Shown in pieces: positions 48,675 through 56,343 of a DNA stretch of 64,000 bases (the stretch's first letter is position 1; the number at the start of each line of letters is the position of its first letter). The DNA lies in the NCBI GenBank assembly GCA_018715595.1, contig DVLI01000020.1:102515-166514 (forward strand), read 5' to 3'. The DNA is from Candidatus Caccoplasma merdavium (GTDB lineage: Bacteria; Bacteroidota; Bacteroidia; Bacteroidales; UBA11471). Made by a program: the position numbers and the translations under genes. Below the pieces are notes generated by a model. That model was not told where the DNA came from. It worked only from the letters and a program-made list of their open reading frames with translations, and did no database searches.

Positions 48675-49343
48675 ATGGACACAACCCTCGAATTGATATT
48701 CCGTCCGTTGGTAGCCGGGCTGCTGGGAGCCATCATTGGCCTCGACCGAGCCTATCGCGCCAAAGAAGCGGGCTTCCGCACCCACTTCCTGGTATCGTTG
48801 GGCAGCGCTTTGTTCATGCTTGTCTCGCAGTATGGTTTTTCCGACGTGCTGCAAGAGGGCATAACCCGCTTCGACCCGGCACGCGTGGCTGCACAGGTAG
48901 TGAGCGGCATAGGTTTCATCGGAGCCGGTACCATCATCATTCACAGGCAGTTCGTGCGGGGACTGACCACGGCGGCCGGGCTTTGGGCAACGGCCGGCAT
49001 CGGACTGGCCATCGGAGGCGGCCTCTACTGGCTGGGCATCGCCACGACGGTATTCACGCTCCTGGGGTTGGAACTGCTGACCGTCCTGTTCAAGAAAACC
49101 GGCATACACAGCTGCCTCATCAAATTCTCGACAGGCACTCACGACAACATCACCAAAATCATAGACATGATACGCCAGCAAGGCGGCCGCGTCACCTCCT
49201 ATGAGGCCGAAGAACGCACCTTAGGCAGCCAAAAGCGCTATTACGTCTCCATCATCTTGCGCTATCCGTCGCCCAAAGAGGAGTTTGACATCTACCAATA
49301 CCTGCAAACACTACCCGACCTTTTTGTGGAGAAAATCGAATAA
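48675..49343 (+). CDS. MgtC/SapB family membrane protein
   Basis: The 222-residue protein starts at 48675 (MDTTLELIFRPLVAGLLGAIIGLDR). It has the MgtC N-terminal membrane domain with GLDRAYRAKEAGFRTHFLVSLGSALFML and GIGFIGAGTIIIHR, the family's hallmark pieces, and a C-terminal ACT-like cytosolic domain (about 140-222) with HDNITKIIDMIRQQGGRV. MgtC-type proteins are linked to Mg2+ limitation and modulate ATP synthase or transport in some bacteria; the role here is open. It is a single-gene transcript. Confidence 0.9.
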   Translation: MDTTLELIFRPLVAGLLGAIIGLDRAYRAKEAGFRTHFLVSLGSALFMLVSQYGFSDVLQEGITRFDPARVAAQVVSGIGFIGAGTIIIHRQFVRGLTTAAGLWATAGIGLAIGGGLYWLGIATTVFTLLGLELLTVLFKKTGIHSCLIKFSTGTHDNITKIIDMIRQQGGRVTSYEAEERTLGSQKRYYVSIILRYPSPKEEFDIYQYLQTLPDLFVEKIE

Positions 49344-49495
49344 AGACCATAAATATCTGCAAGCAACTCACGGTATGCGGAGTGGCCGTAAGAGAGTCAC
49401 GCAAAATAGGGAAACAAAACTACTCGGATATAGGGAAAAAAGAGATAATTAACATAAAACGGGGTTCCCGACTTGAACAAAAAATAAAAATCATA

Positions 49496-49525
49496 TTGCT
49501 TTTTATTTTTTATTTCTTATCTTTG
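49496..49525 (+). promoter_or_regulatory. Promoter of a candidate small RNA
   Basis: A -33 TTG (49496-49498) and a -7 TATCTTTG (49518-49525) with 19 bases between them, a near-ideal Bacteroidota promoter, with no substantial gene following. Confidence 0.65.
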
Positions 49526-49531
49526 TGCCAC

Positions 49532-49727
49532 AGAATTCCATTCTTAAACAAGAAATTGTTTATACCCTAAAAACAAACAAAAGACTCTCCGAGAACAGAT
49601 GTTCAAAGAGAGTGCGGTCCGTGAGGATAGACTTTTTCATTCTATTAGAGCATCTTTTGCAGGATTATCCCCTGTAAAAAAGTCAAGTGTCATTGTCTGA
49701 GATAGATTATGACACTTTATTTTTGGG
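49532..49727 (+). ncRNA. Candidate structured noncoding RNA
   Basis: A transcript of about 190-195 bases is bounded by a strong promoter (49496-49525) and a hairpin with T-rich tail (AAGTGTCAT 49685-49693 with ATGACACTT 49709-49717, then TATTTTT). Inside are a two-part hairpin (ACTCTC...GAGAGT with inner GAAC...GTTC, about 49584-49613) and GACTTTTT pairing with AAAAAGTC near 49677-49684. No family is assigned; a 6S-like RNA is one possibility. A 34-codon open frame (49599-49703) is also present, so a small mRNA is not excluded. Confidence 0.45.
49685..49725 (+). terminator. Terminator of the candidate small RNA
   Basis: A 9-bp perfect stem with a 15-base loop, followed by TTATTTTTGG. It precedes the copper ATPase promoter. 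Confidence 0.7.
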
Positions 49728-49854
49728 GGAGAAAAATCGTTTTCATGGCATGACATAGGGGGTGAGGCAAGAGATTTTTCCGCGATTTCTTCCTATCTTT
49801 GTAGAAGATAGGAGGCGGCTCGGCTCTGCCACGTTGAAAACTTCCGTTTTTCAC

Positions 49855-49885
49855 TTGTCACAGCCCTCGCCTTTCACTATCTTTG
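49855..49885 (+). promoter_or_regulatory. Promoter of the copper ATPase gene
   Basis: A -33 TTG (49855-49857) and a -7 TATCTTTG (49878-49885) with 20 bases between them. A second TATCTTTG at 49794-49801 may be an additional upstream promoter. Confidence 0.65.
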
Positions 49886-49972
49886 CATCGTGCGAAGAGA
49901 GGGGTGATACCCGCCACCGGGATTTGCCGAAATGGACAACCCCACCCCGCTTATTTATGATAAACAGGTACC

Positions 49973-52174
49973 ATGAGTATGATAAAATGCGTACTTCCCG
50001 TGCTCGAAATGAGTTGTGCCGTGTGTGCCAACAACGTCGAGACAACCGTAAAGAATCTTCGGGGCGTGCAATCGGCCGTTGTGAATTTTGCGACCGAAGA
50101 CCTGCTGCTCACCTACGACCCGGCCATCATCACCCTCGAAGAGATTGCCGCCGCCGTAGAAGCCGCCGGCTACGGCCTTGTCGTCGGTGAAGAAGAGAAA
50201 GAGAAACAACGCGAAGCCGCCGCCACCCGGCACTTCAAGTCGCTGCGCAACCGGGTTGTCGTGGCCTGGCTTTTTGCCCTGCCGCTCATGGCGGTCTCGA
50301 TGGGTTGCATGCACACCCCGCACATCGAATGGCTCTTGTTGGCGCTGACCCTGCCCGTCATTCTCTACTCGGGGCGTGATTTCTACGTCCATGCCTGGAA
50401 GCAGCTATGCCAACGCACGGCAAACATGGACACGCTCGTGGCCCTGAGCACCGGCGTGGCCTTCCTGTTCAGCCTGGCCATGACCCTCTTTCCCCAATAC
50501 TGGAAAAGCCAAGGCATCGCCCCCCAGGTCTACTACGATGCCGCGGGCATGATCATCGCCTTCGTGCTCACCGGCAAGCTCATGGAAGAGCGTGCCAAAC
50601 ACAACACCTCGGCAGCCTTGAAAAGCCTGATGGGTTTGCAGCCGCAGACCGCCATGAAAATTACGGCCGACGGAATGTGCGAGGTAAACATCGCCACGCT
50701 GAAAACCGGCGACCGCATACTCGTGCGTCCCGGTGAAAAGGTGGCGGTCGACGGGCGTGTCGTCGAGGGGGAATCGTATGTCGACGAAAGCATGATCAAC
50801 GGCGAACCCATACCGGCCGACAAGACCACGGGCGACACCGTCATGGCCGGGACCATCAACCGCGACGGAGTCCTCACCGTAGAGGCGCAGGCGGTGGGAG
50901 CGCAAACCGTTCTCGCCCACATCGTGCGGCGGGTGCAGGAGGCACAAGGGAGCAAGGCGCCGGCACAACGGCTGGCCGACCGTGTGAGCCGGCGTTTCGT
51001 ACCGGCCATCATCATACTCGCCTGCCTCACCTTCGTCGGGTGGCAATGTTTCTACCCGGGCGACAACAGGCTCGCCCACAGCCTGCTGACCGCCATATCG
51101 GTGCTGGTCATCGCCTGCCCCTGTGCGCTGGGACTGGCCACTCCGACCGCCCTCATGGTGGGCATCGGCAAAGCGGCCGGCGAACACATTCTCATCAAAG
51201 ACGCCGTCGCACTCGAAAAGATGGGGCAAATCGACGGCATGGTCCTCGACAAGACCGGCACGCTCACACAGGGCCGCCCCGAAGTCGTCGATGCCGTGTG
51301 GCTCCGCCCCGAGGAGCGATATGCCGCCCCGCTCGCGCGTGCCGAAGAACAATCGCAGCACCCGTTGGCCCAAGCCATCGCCGCTCATTGGAGCAGCCAT
51401 GCCAGGGAAAAGACTTTTGCCATCGAGCGGTATGAACAGCTGTCGGGCAAGGGCATCGAGTTTGAAGTGCAGGGCGAGACATTGCGCATCGGCAACCGGG
51501 CATTCATGACGGCCTCTTCCCTCAGCCCCGACCTCGAAACAAAAATCGCCTCGTGGCAGGCCGAGGGGAAAAGCATCGTCTTTTACGGCAACCGGGAGGG
51601 CGTCATCGCCATCATCGCCATTGCCGACAAGATAAAAGAGTCGTCGCACGAGGCCATCGCCCGGTTACGAAAACTCGGCATCGAGGTGTATATGCTCACG
51701 GGCGACGACACCGCAACGGCAACCTCCGTGGCACAGGCCGTGGGCATAACCCGTTTCAGAGCCAACGCCCTGCCGCAGGAGAAGGAAGACTTCGTCAGGT
51801 CGTTGCAGAGCGGGGGGAAAACCGTTGCCATGGTGGGCGACGGCATCAACGACTCACAGGCGCTGGCCCAAGCCGATGTGAGCATCGCCATGGGGCAAGG
51901 CACCGACATCGCCATGCAGGTGGCCATGGTGACGCTCATCAGCTCCGACCTCCGCCTTCTCTCGCGCGCCGTCCTTCTCTCGCGCCGCACCATGCGCATC
52001 GTACGGGAGAATCTTTTCTGGGCATTCGTCTACAATGTCGTGTGCATACCGGTGGCGGCCGGCGTGCTGTTCCCGATAAACGGCTGGCTGCTCAATCCCA
52101 TGTGGGCCAGTGCCGCCATGGCGTTCAGCTCGGTATCGGTGGTACTCAACAGCCTGAGACTGAAATGGAAATGA
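49973..52174 (+). CDS. copA: Copper-translocating P1B-type ATPase (CopA-like)
   Basis: A 733-residue inner-membrane Cu+ exporter. It has one N-terminal heavy-metal-associated domain with CAVC, membrane helices, the actuator loop (ESYVDESMINGEPIPADK), the ion-binding CPC in ACPCALGLATPTALMVG, the phosphorylation site DKTGTLTQG, HP motif (SQHPLAQAI), and the GDGINDSQALAQADVSIAMG hinge. CPC and the Met/Asn/Ser residues of the last helices fit Cu+. The start is the ATG at 49973; a second ATG two codons on is possible. A small HMA protein gene follows. Confidence 0.93.
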   Translation: MSMIKCVLPVLEMSCAVCANNVETTVKNLRGVQSAVVNFATEDLLLTYDPAIITLEEIAAAVEAAGYGLVVGEEEKEKQREAAATRHFKSLRNRVVVAWLFALPLMAVSMGCMHTPHIEWLLLALTLPVILYSGRDFYVHAWKQLCQRTANMDTLVALSTGVAFLFSLAMTLFPQYWKSQGIAPQVYYDAAGMIIAFVLTGKLMEERAKHNTSAALKSLMGLQPQTAMKITADGMCEVNIATLKTGDRILVRPGEKVAVDGRVVEGESYVDESMINGEPIPADKTTGDTVMAGTINRDGVLTVEAQAVGAQTVLAHIVRRVQEAQGSKAPAQRLADRVSRRFVPAIIILACLTFVGWQCFYPGDNRLAHSLLTAISVLVIACPCALGLATPTALMVGIGKAAGEHILIKDAVALEKMGQIDGMVLDKTGTLTQGRPEVVDAVWLRPEERYAAPLARAEEQSQHPLAQAIAAHWSSHAREKTFAIERYEQLSGKGIEFEVQGETLRIGNRAFMTASSLSPDLETKIASWQAEGKSIVFYGNREGVIAIIAIADKIKESSHEAIARLRKLGIEVYMLTGDDTATATSVAQAVGITRFRANALPQEKEDFVRSLQSGGKTVAMVGDGINDSQALAQADVSIAMGQGTDIAMQVAMVTLISSDLRLLSRAVLLSRRTMRIVRENLFWAFVYNVVCIPVAAGVLFPINGWLLNPMWASAAMAFSSVSVVLNSLRLKWK

Positions 52175-52212
52175 ACATTTCCCATCACATAACCCTCCAA
52201 TCATATAACCGT

Positions 52213-52422
52213 ATGGAAACTCGCAAATTCAAGACCAATGCCAAATGCGGAGGCTGCGTTGCCAAAATCGAAGCCTCCCTCAATACGGCCGTAGCCCGCA
52301 ACCAATGGGACATCGACCTTTCGACACCCGACCGCGTACTCACCATCACCAGCGACCTGAGCGACGACGACATCGTGCGCCTCGTCGTGGCGGCCGGATT
52401 CAAAGCCGAGAAAATAGGGTAA
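52213..52422 (+). CDS. Small HMA-domain protein (CopZ-like metallochaperone)
   Basis: A 69-residue protein consisting of a single heavy-metal-associated domain, with metal motif KCGGCVAKIE (CxxC). It probably delivers Cu+ to the upstream ATPase or buffers it. It starts at the ATG at 52213, 38 bases after the ATPase stop, and is followed by a strong terminator, so the two genes form one unit. Confidence 0.88.
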   Translation: METRKFKTNAKCGGCVAKIEASLNTAVARNQWDIDLSTPDRVLTITSDLSDDDIVRLVVAAGFKAEKIG

Positions 52423-52445
52423 TGCCGCCCGACGCTTCTCCCACG

Positions 52446-52479
52446 AAAACGCTTCACCTGCAAGGGTGAAGCGTTTTTT
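52446..52479 (+). terminator. Terminator of the copper operon
   Basis: A perfect 13-bp stem AAAACGCTTCACC / GGTGAAGCGTTTT with a 6-base loop and T-run. It marks the left edge of the accessory patch. Confidence 0.9.
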
Positions 52480-52514
52480 ACATGCCGACGGGTTGCACCG
52501 CGTCCGCCCGAGTA

Positions 52515-52603
52515 CTGTCATTCCCCGCTTAACGGGAAATGCACGGGATGGTTTCCTTTTGCCGTCTTTTTGCTGGATTCCCGCTCTTCGGAGGGAATGA
52601 CAG
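52515..52603. repeat. 89-bp fold-back (MITE/REP-like) element
   Basis: The ends are perfect 11-bp inverted repeats, CTGTCATTCCC (52515-52525) and GGGAATGACAG (52593-52603). Each half also forms its own small hairpin (TTCCC...GGGAA and ATTCCC...GGGAAT). There is no coding content. The form is typical of short fold-back repeats that are dispersed in genomes; other copies cannot be seen in this window. Confidence 0.55.
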
Positions 52604-52616
52604 AGAGCACCCGGAA

Positions 52617-52960
52617 CGGCGGCTTGAAGAAGTGCGGAAGGAGGTCAAGCAGGAGAAACCGGAAGCCGCCAAGACCGAGGCGAAAACGGCACTCGCGGCA
52701 AAGGTCAGCGCTCTTTCGGGCAGCAATAAGTTGAAAGCGGAAAGGGAGGAATTGCAGCAACGCATATCCGCACTTGAAAGTCAGAACGAAGAATTGGTAC
52801 GGCATATTGAAACAATGGAACGGGAACATGGGGAAGAGCGCACCAAGTTCAACGAGTTATGGATAAGATACAGCGGTACTTCTCTTTTGTGGAAAAGCTG
52901 TTGCCGTTGCCTGACTTCTGCCGGAACACCTTGTATTTCTCAGAAAGGGTAATCCAATAG
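52617..52960 (+). pseudogene. Remnant of a mobilisation (Mob/Pre-type) protein, frameshifted
   Basis: A truncated C-terminal part of a relaxase-like protein: a Lys/Glu-rich coiled coil (RLEEVRKEVKQEKPEAAKTE, then KLKAEREELQQRISALESQN) and, after a one-base deletion near 52860, the frame that reads DKIQRYFSFVEKLLPLPDFC... to stop 52958-52960. Bacteroides mobilisable elements encode proteins with this kind of C-terminus. The catalytic N-terminus is missing, so it cannot be active. Confidence 0.6.
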
Positions 52961-52966
52961 TTGTGC

Positions 52967-53240
52967 ATGTTGAAGAAGGTAAGGTTGAAAGGTGATTTTT
53001 ATTCTTCCGAGTTCAACCGGAAGTTCCGTGACGAGAATGCAACTTTTTCGTTTGAGGAGGACAAGAACAGGAAAGGACATTACCATATTATGTGTGAATG
53101 ACATTCCGCTTGTGCAATGGTTCAGACAGAAAGCGAATAAATGGAAAAACAGTTTGGGGATTATACCTACAAAACAGGATGAATGGCTGAAAATACAGGA
53201 TATACTCAAAAACACTCCAAAGCAAATAAAAACATTATAA
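52967..53240 (+). pseudogene. Remnant of a small gene associated with the mob gene, frameshifted
   Basis: Frame one runs from the ATG at 52967 (MLKKVRLKGDFYSSEFNRKF) to a stop at 53099-53101, and a second frame continues the same protein from about 53097 (NDIPLVQWFRQKANKWKNSL) to the stop at 53238-53240. A small indel at about 53098 explains this. From memory, similar small proteins accompany mobilisation genes in Bacteroides. It follows the mob remnant by 6 bases, as in an old operon. Confidence 0.5.
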
Positions 53241-53342
53241 GATAGGAGATTTTTGCAAAAATTCCCTATTTTTGGCAATCGGGTGGAGGCAACTCCGTCC
53301 GATACATATTGATTTTAAAGAAGCGTTATGTCTTCTTCCTGC

Positions 53343-53516
53343 GTGTACAAAGCCTAGGAAACTTCAATCACATGAACAGGAGAAGGTATGATGGTCTTCA
53401 CGCATCTGCGTGGGGCTGTTATTTCCACATCTGTTCATAAAGGTTTTCCTAGCACCTGTACACAAGGACGTGGCATACAGTCCCACGCTTCGTGTGTTTA
53501 TAATTTCCTTGTGGGA
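53343..53516 (+). ncRNA. Candidate structured RNA leader upstream of the secreted repeat protein
   Basis: Nested pairing is visible: GTGTACA (53343-53349) with TGTACAC (53457-53463), CTAGGAAA (53354-53361) with TTTCCTAG (53445-53452), ATGAACAG (53372-53379) with CTGTTCAT (53431-53438), and inner hairpin CACGCA-TC-TGCGTG (about 53400-53413). A second hairpin, TCCCAC (53481-53486) with GTGGGA (53511-53516), follows. The gene starts 28 bases later. It could be a cis-regulatory leader or a dispersed element; no named family is claimed. Confidence 0.5.
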
Positions 53517-53543
53517 TTGAAAGGGCAATTAAATCTTATAATT

Positions 53544-55109
53544 ATGAGAAGATTCTCTTTTTTGTTTGTTCTGTTATTGAGTGCGGTAACAGCAAGTGCG
53601 CAGTATGTAGATGAAGAAGCCTATGTACAGGAATCTTATACTGTGCAGCAATTGGTTGACACGATGAAGACTCTTAGCATGAGAGATATTATCAATATGG
53701 ATAATGAAATAGACCAAAGTAGTGCCTTTTGGTCTCGTGAAAATCTCTATGCAGCCTTGAAGCAATTAGAACTGAAATGGACAGGAGAATACGACAGTGT
53801 GACTATGAGGGTAAAAATTAGAAACCCCCGATACCCTCAAAAAAAGGTTGCTAAATTCTTAATGAGAACATTCTTCGACCAGACACCTGAATATATTGAT
53901 TCTGTCTACAAAATAGCAGTGGTTATAGGTGGACGTAAAGTTGCTGACCCTGATTCTGTAGAAAGCCGTTACATAGATCCAAACCCATTTAGAAATAGTA
54001 CATTCAAAATATCTGATTTGAATAAAAAAGAATCAACGTTCACTGTTACAGATGAATACGGCAAAAAATATGAGTTCGATTTGGGATATATAACAGACTT
54101 TACTCCTATCGACTATATTACTCTGACTGAAAAACAGAAAGAAGAGTTTAAAAAAGGAGTCAAACCGGCAGAAGAATACACATTATGGGATTGCAAATCG
54201 GATTTTGGTGAGTGGTATATGAGCATTTATAATAATGAATCGCTAAGACCCAAGCTTAAAGAGATGCAATTCATATCTTTAATGACAGGTGAAACAGTCG
54301 ATGGGCTGCAAGTAGAATTTGAGGATATAAGTAAAAATATTGGAGGAGAAAATGTAATCGCAAAAAATGCAGCATTCCGTGCGGTTGTTTTTCCGAGCAC
54401 ACGGACTAACGGTTCTGCTTATCGGATAAATAGAGAATGGATTCCTTCTGCAGAAATTGATTTCCTAAACAATCAGTTTGTTGGCAGAGAGGTTATAAAG
54501 CCAACTCCGCAAACTATTACAAAAATCAAAAGATTCATAGTGACCGATAAAATACCAGAAAAGCAGAAAAGCTATGCGATTAAATTTTATTTAGCCGTAG
54601 AAATGGAGAACGATGACAAAGTGACCATAAATGCTTTGTCAATCAAAGAAATTCAAGATTTGAATTTGGAAGTGCCTGGCACCACCTATGGGGATGATTG
54701 GTATGACTATAAGATTTATAATGAAACCGTTCTGATTCCTGCCAAACAGCGTGCGGCAAAGGCGGCAAAGTGGGAAAAAGAAGAAGCGATACGCGCCAAA
54801 CAGCGTGCGGCAAAGTGGGAAAAAGAAGAAGCGATACGCGCCAAACAACGTGCGGAAAATTTGCAGAAGTACACACAAAAGTATGGCGAAAAGATGGCAA
54901 AAGCGATTGTCGATGGCAGAGTAATACCCGGAATGACAGTGGATATGATTACTGAAGAAATGGGACTTTCATACCAAATGCTAAACTCTTCAACTATAAT
55001 TGTTGGTTCCGCCATTGGAGGTGTTATGGTATTTGAAATGTACAAATGCGCAGTTACTAATGGAAAGATTACAATGGTGGAAAATATTTTCATGAAAGGA
55101 AATTATTAA
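53544..55109 (+). CDS. Secreted protein of unknown function with charged tandem repeats
   Basis: From the ATG at 53544 the protein is 521 residues with a signal peptide (FSFLFVLLLSAVTASAQ). The frame is open further upstream, but that part is the structured leader. The middle has no family I recognise. Near residues 400-435 a charged segment (AAKWEKEEAIRAKQR) is repeated, coded by a 45-bp tandem duplication. The C-terminus, KYGEKMAKAIVDGRVIPGMT through VTNGKITMVENIF, resembles the SmpA/OmlA (BamE-like) fold found in Bacteroides envelope proteins; this is a weak inference. DNA is clearly AT-richer than the neighbours, suggesting transfer. Confidence 0.7.
   Translation: MRRFSFLFVLLLSAVTASAQYVDEEAYVQESYTVQQLVDTMKTLSMRDIINMDNEIDQSSAFWSRENLYAALKQLELKWTGEYDSVTMRVKIRNPRYPQKKVAKFLMRTFFDQTPEYIDSVYKIAVVIGGRKVADPDSVESRYIDPNPFRNSTFKISDLNKKESTFTVTDEYGKKYEFDLGYITDFTPIDYITLTEKQKEEFKKGVKPAEEYTLWDCKSDFGEWYMSIYNNESLRPKLKEMQFISLMTGETVDGLQVEFEDISKNIGGENVIAKNAAFRAVVFPSTRTNGSAYRINREWIPSAEIDFLNNQFVGREVIKPTPQTITKIKRFIVTDKIPEKQKSYAIKFYLAVEMENDDKVTINALSIKEIQDLNLEVPGTTYGDDWYDYKIYNETVLIPAKQRAAKAAKWEKEEAIRAKQRAAKWEKEEAIRAKQRAENLQKYTQKYGEKMAKAIVDGRVIPGMTVDMITEEMGLSYQMLNSSTIIVGSAIGGVMVFEMYKCAVTNGKITMVENIFMKGNY
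54741..54839 (+). repeat. 45-bp coding tandem repeat
   Basis: The unit from GCCAAACAGCGTGCGG to GATACGC occurs at 54741-54794 (with a 9-base internal duplication of GCGGCAAAG type) and 54795-54839, and its start recurs at 54840. It encodes the AKQRAAKWEKEEAIR unit. Confidence 0.85.
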
Positions 55110-55131
55110 AAATCTTAATATTTGAATTATT

Positions 55132-55908
55132 GTGGAATCCAAAATCAATACAAACGACAGATTATATCATGTATATGCATCCAAATGGAATACTTTGTGC
55201 CAAAAGTTGGATGAGCATAACCTGCGTGGCTACGAGTATAGCCCGCTCCTGTTAAGCGTGGATAATCCCGAAGACTTCGATACAGCCGACATCAAGGTCA
55301 TGCTCTTTGGCCAGGACATGTCTGCTGGAAACTGGTATCGGTACGACCGCCACACCCAATCGCTGGAAGAGTGCATGAGAGCAATCAGAACATTCGACAA
55401 TGCGACAGGCTCAATTGGATTGAATGGAGGCAGACAGAGAAAAGGCATGGGCGGTGGCCTGAACAAGTTTATCGATACGCTCAACGCCCGCTTCCCGGAC
55501 AAGAAAATCCGATATATATGGAATGATGTAGTCAAATTGGGACGGAATGTGAAAAAAGGGAATCAGTACAGTTCCCTTTTGGCAGAGACAGAACGGGAGT
55601 ATTTCAATGTAGTGAAAGACGAAATAAGTGCTGTAAATCCGCAAGTGTTGGTGTTTTTCACTGGACCGAATCCTTTTTGGGAAAGCAAGTTGCAACAATG
55701 TTTAGGTATTGATGCTTTTTGTTATCAACCAGTGCCTGATTGGAATGGCAGCATGCACCAATTGGCTTTGTTGACTTTAAATAAAGAGACTCTACCGCCA
55801 GTCCTATATGCTTTCAGGACTTACCATCCTTGTGCACGCGAATCGAAAATTCATGTGAAACATGAAGACCTTTATAAAGTCATAGCAACTCATATACAAG
55901 GGCTTTAA
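55132..55908 (+). CDS. Uracil-DNA glycosylase-superfamily-like protein
   Basis: The start is GTG at 55132, 22 bases after the preceding gene. The 258-residue product has features of the UDG fold: VMLFGQDMSAGNWY at the position of the GQDPY water-activating motif, YIWNDVVKLGRN in the place of the Asn-containing strand, VLVFFTGPNPFW, and RTYHPCARE at the position of the HPS motif II. The exact catalytic residues differ from known families, so substrate and activity are open. It belongs to the AT-rich accessory patch. I am unsure of the name but fairly sure it is a real gene. Confidence 0.55.
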   Translation: MESKINTNDRLYHVYASKWNTLCQKLDEHNLRGYEYSPLLLSVDNPEDFDTADIKVMLFGQDMSAGNWYRYDRHTQSLEECMRAIRTFDNATGSIGLNGGRQRKGMGGGLNKFIDTLNARFPDKKIRYIWNDVVKLGRNVKKGNQYSSLLAETEREYFNVVKDEISAVNPQVLVFFTGPNPFWESKLQQCLGIDAFCYQPVPDWNGSMHQLALLTLNKETLPPVLYAFRTYHPCARESKIHVKHEDLYKVIATHIQGL

Positions 55909-56343
55909 AGGTATCGACATGTTGAATGAATGATAAGATTGTTGGTGAACTAAGGAAAATAGAAGTTTGAACAATATATAAACCGAACGAATAATAGGCA
56001 ATGGTATTTTACAATGCAGTAACATTACTTTTTATAAAGGTATGTTACTGCATTTTTTATATACCAAATACGTACCTTCGCAACAAAGAGTTGTTTGACA
56101 GAAAATACACCGCAAGTTGCAGAATTTGTGACCGTTGCCAAGTCATTACCCGTTCTTTGACAGAAGCCCGTAAATCACTTATTTCTAATATATTCCTGTT
56201 TATATATCGGATTTAATATGAAAATATTTATCGTCCCGTTCCCTGGTCCCTGTAAAAATTGTCAGGTATTTGAAAACGGACGTAAACCTTTTCCGCCTTT
56301 GCGAGTCTAACAACAAAAACAAACTAAACGCCCCTATCCTATC
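55909..56343. other. Gene-free stretch at the right edge of the accessory patch
   Basis: No gene is convincing. It holds a terminator (56013-56058) and a direct repeat GTTSTTTGACAGAA at 56090-56103 and 56152-56165, 62 bases apart. It also has a near-consensus -7 box TACCTTCG at 56073-56080. No clear promoter for the pectate lyase could be assigned. Confidence 0.5.
56013..56058 (+). terminator. Terminator in the accessory patch
   Basis: AATGCAGTAACAT (56013-56025) pairs perfectly with ATGTTACTGCATT (56042-56054) and is followed by further T residues. Confidence 0.85.

Noticed and set aside
49382..49570. 62-codon open frame after the mgtC-like gene
   Set aside because: It spans the -7 box of the candidate small RNA and is Lys/Ile/Phe-rich AT-type sequence without any motif.
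49599..49703. 34-codon frame inside the candidate small RNA
   Set aside because: Too short to judge; the surrounding helices favour an RNA, so it is noted but not annotated as a gene.
53388..53543. Upstream extension of the secreted repeat protein
   Set aside because: The frame is open but covers the paired RNA leader, and the signal peptide starts exactly at the ATG at 53544.
56090..56165. GTTSTTTGACAGAA direct repeats as an rRNA-operon-like promoter or attachment site
   Set aside because: No rRNA gene, integrase or matching border copy is present nearby.
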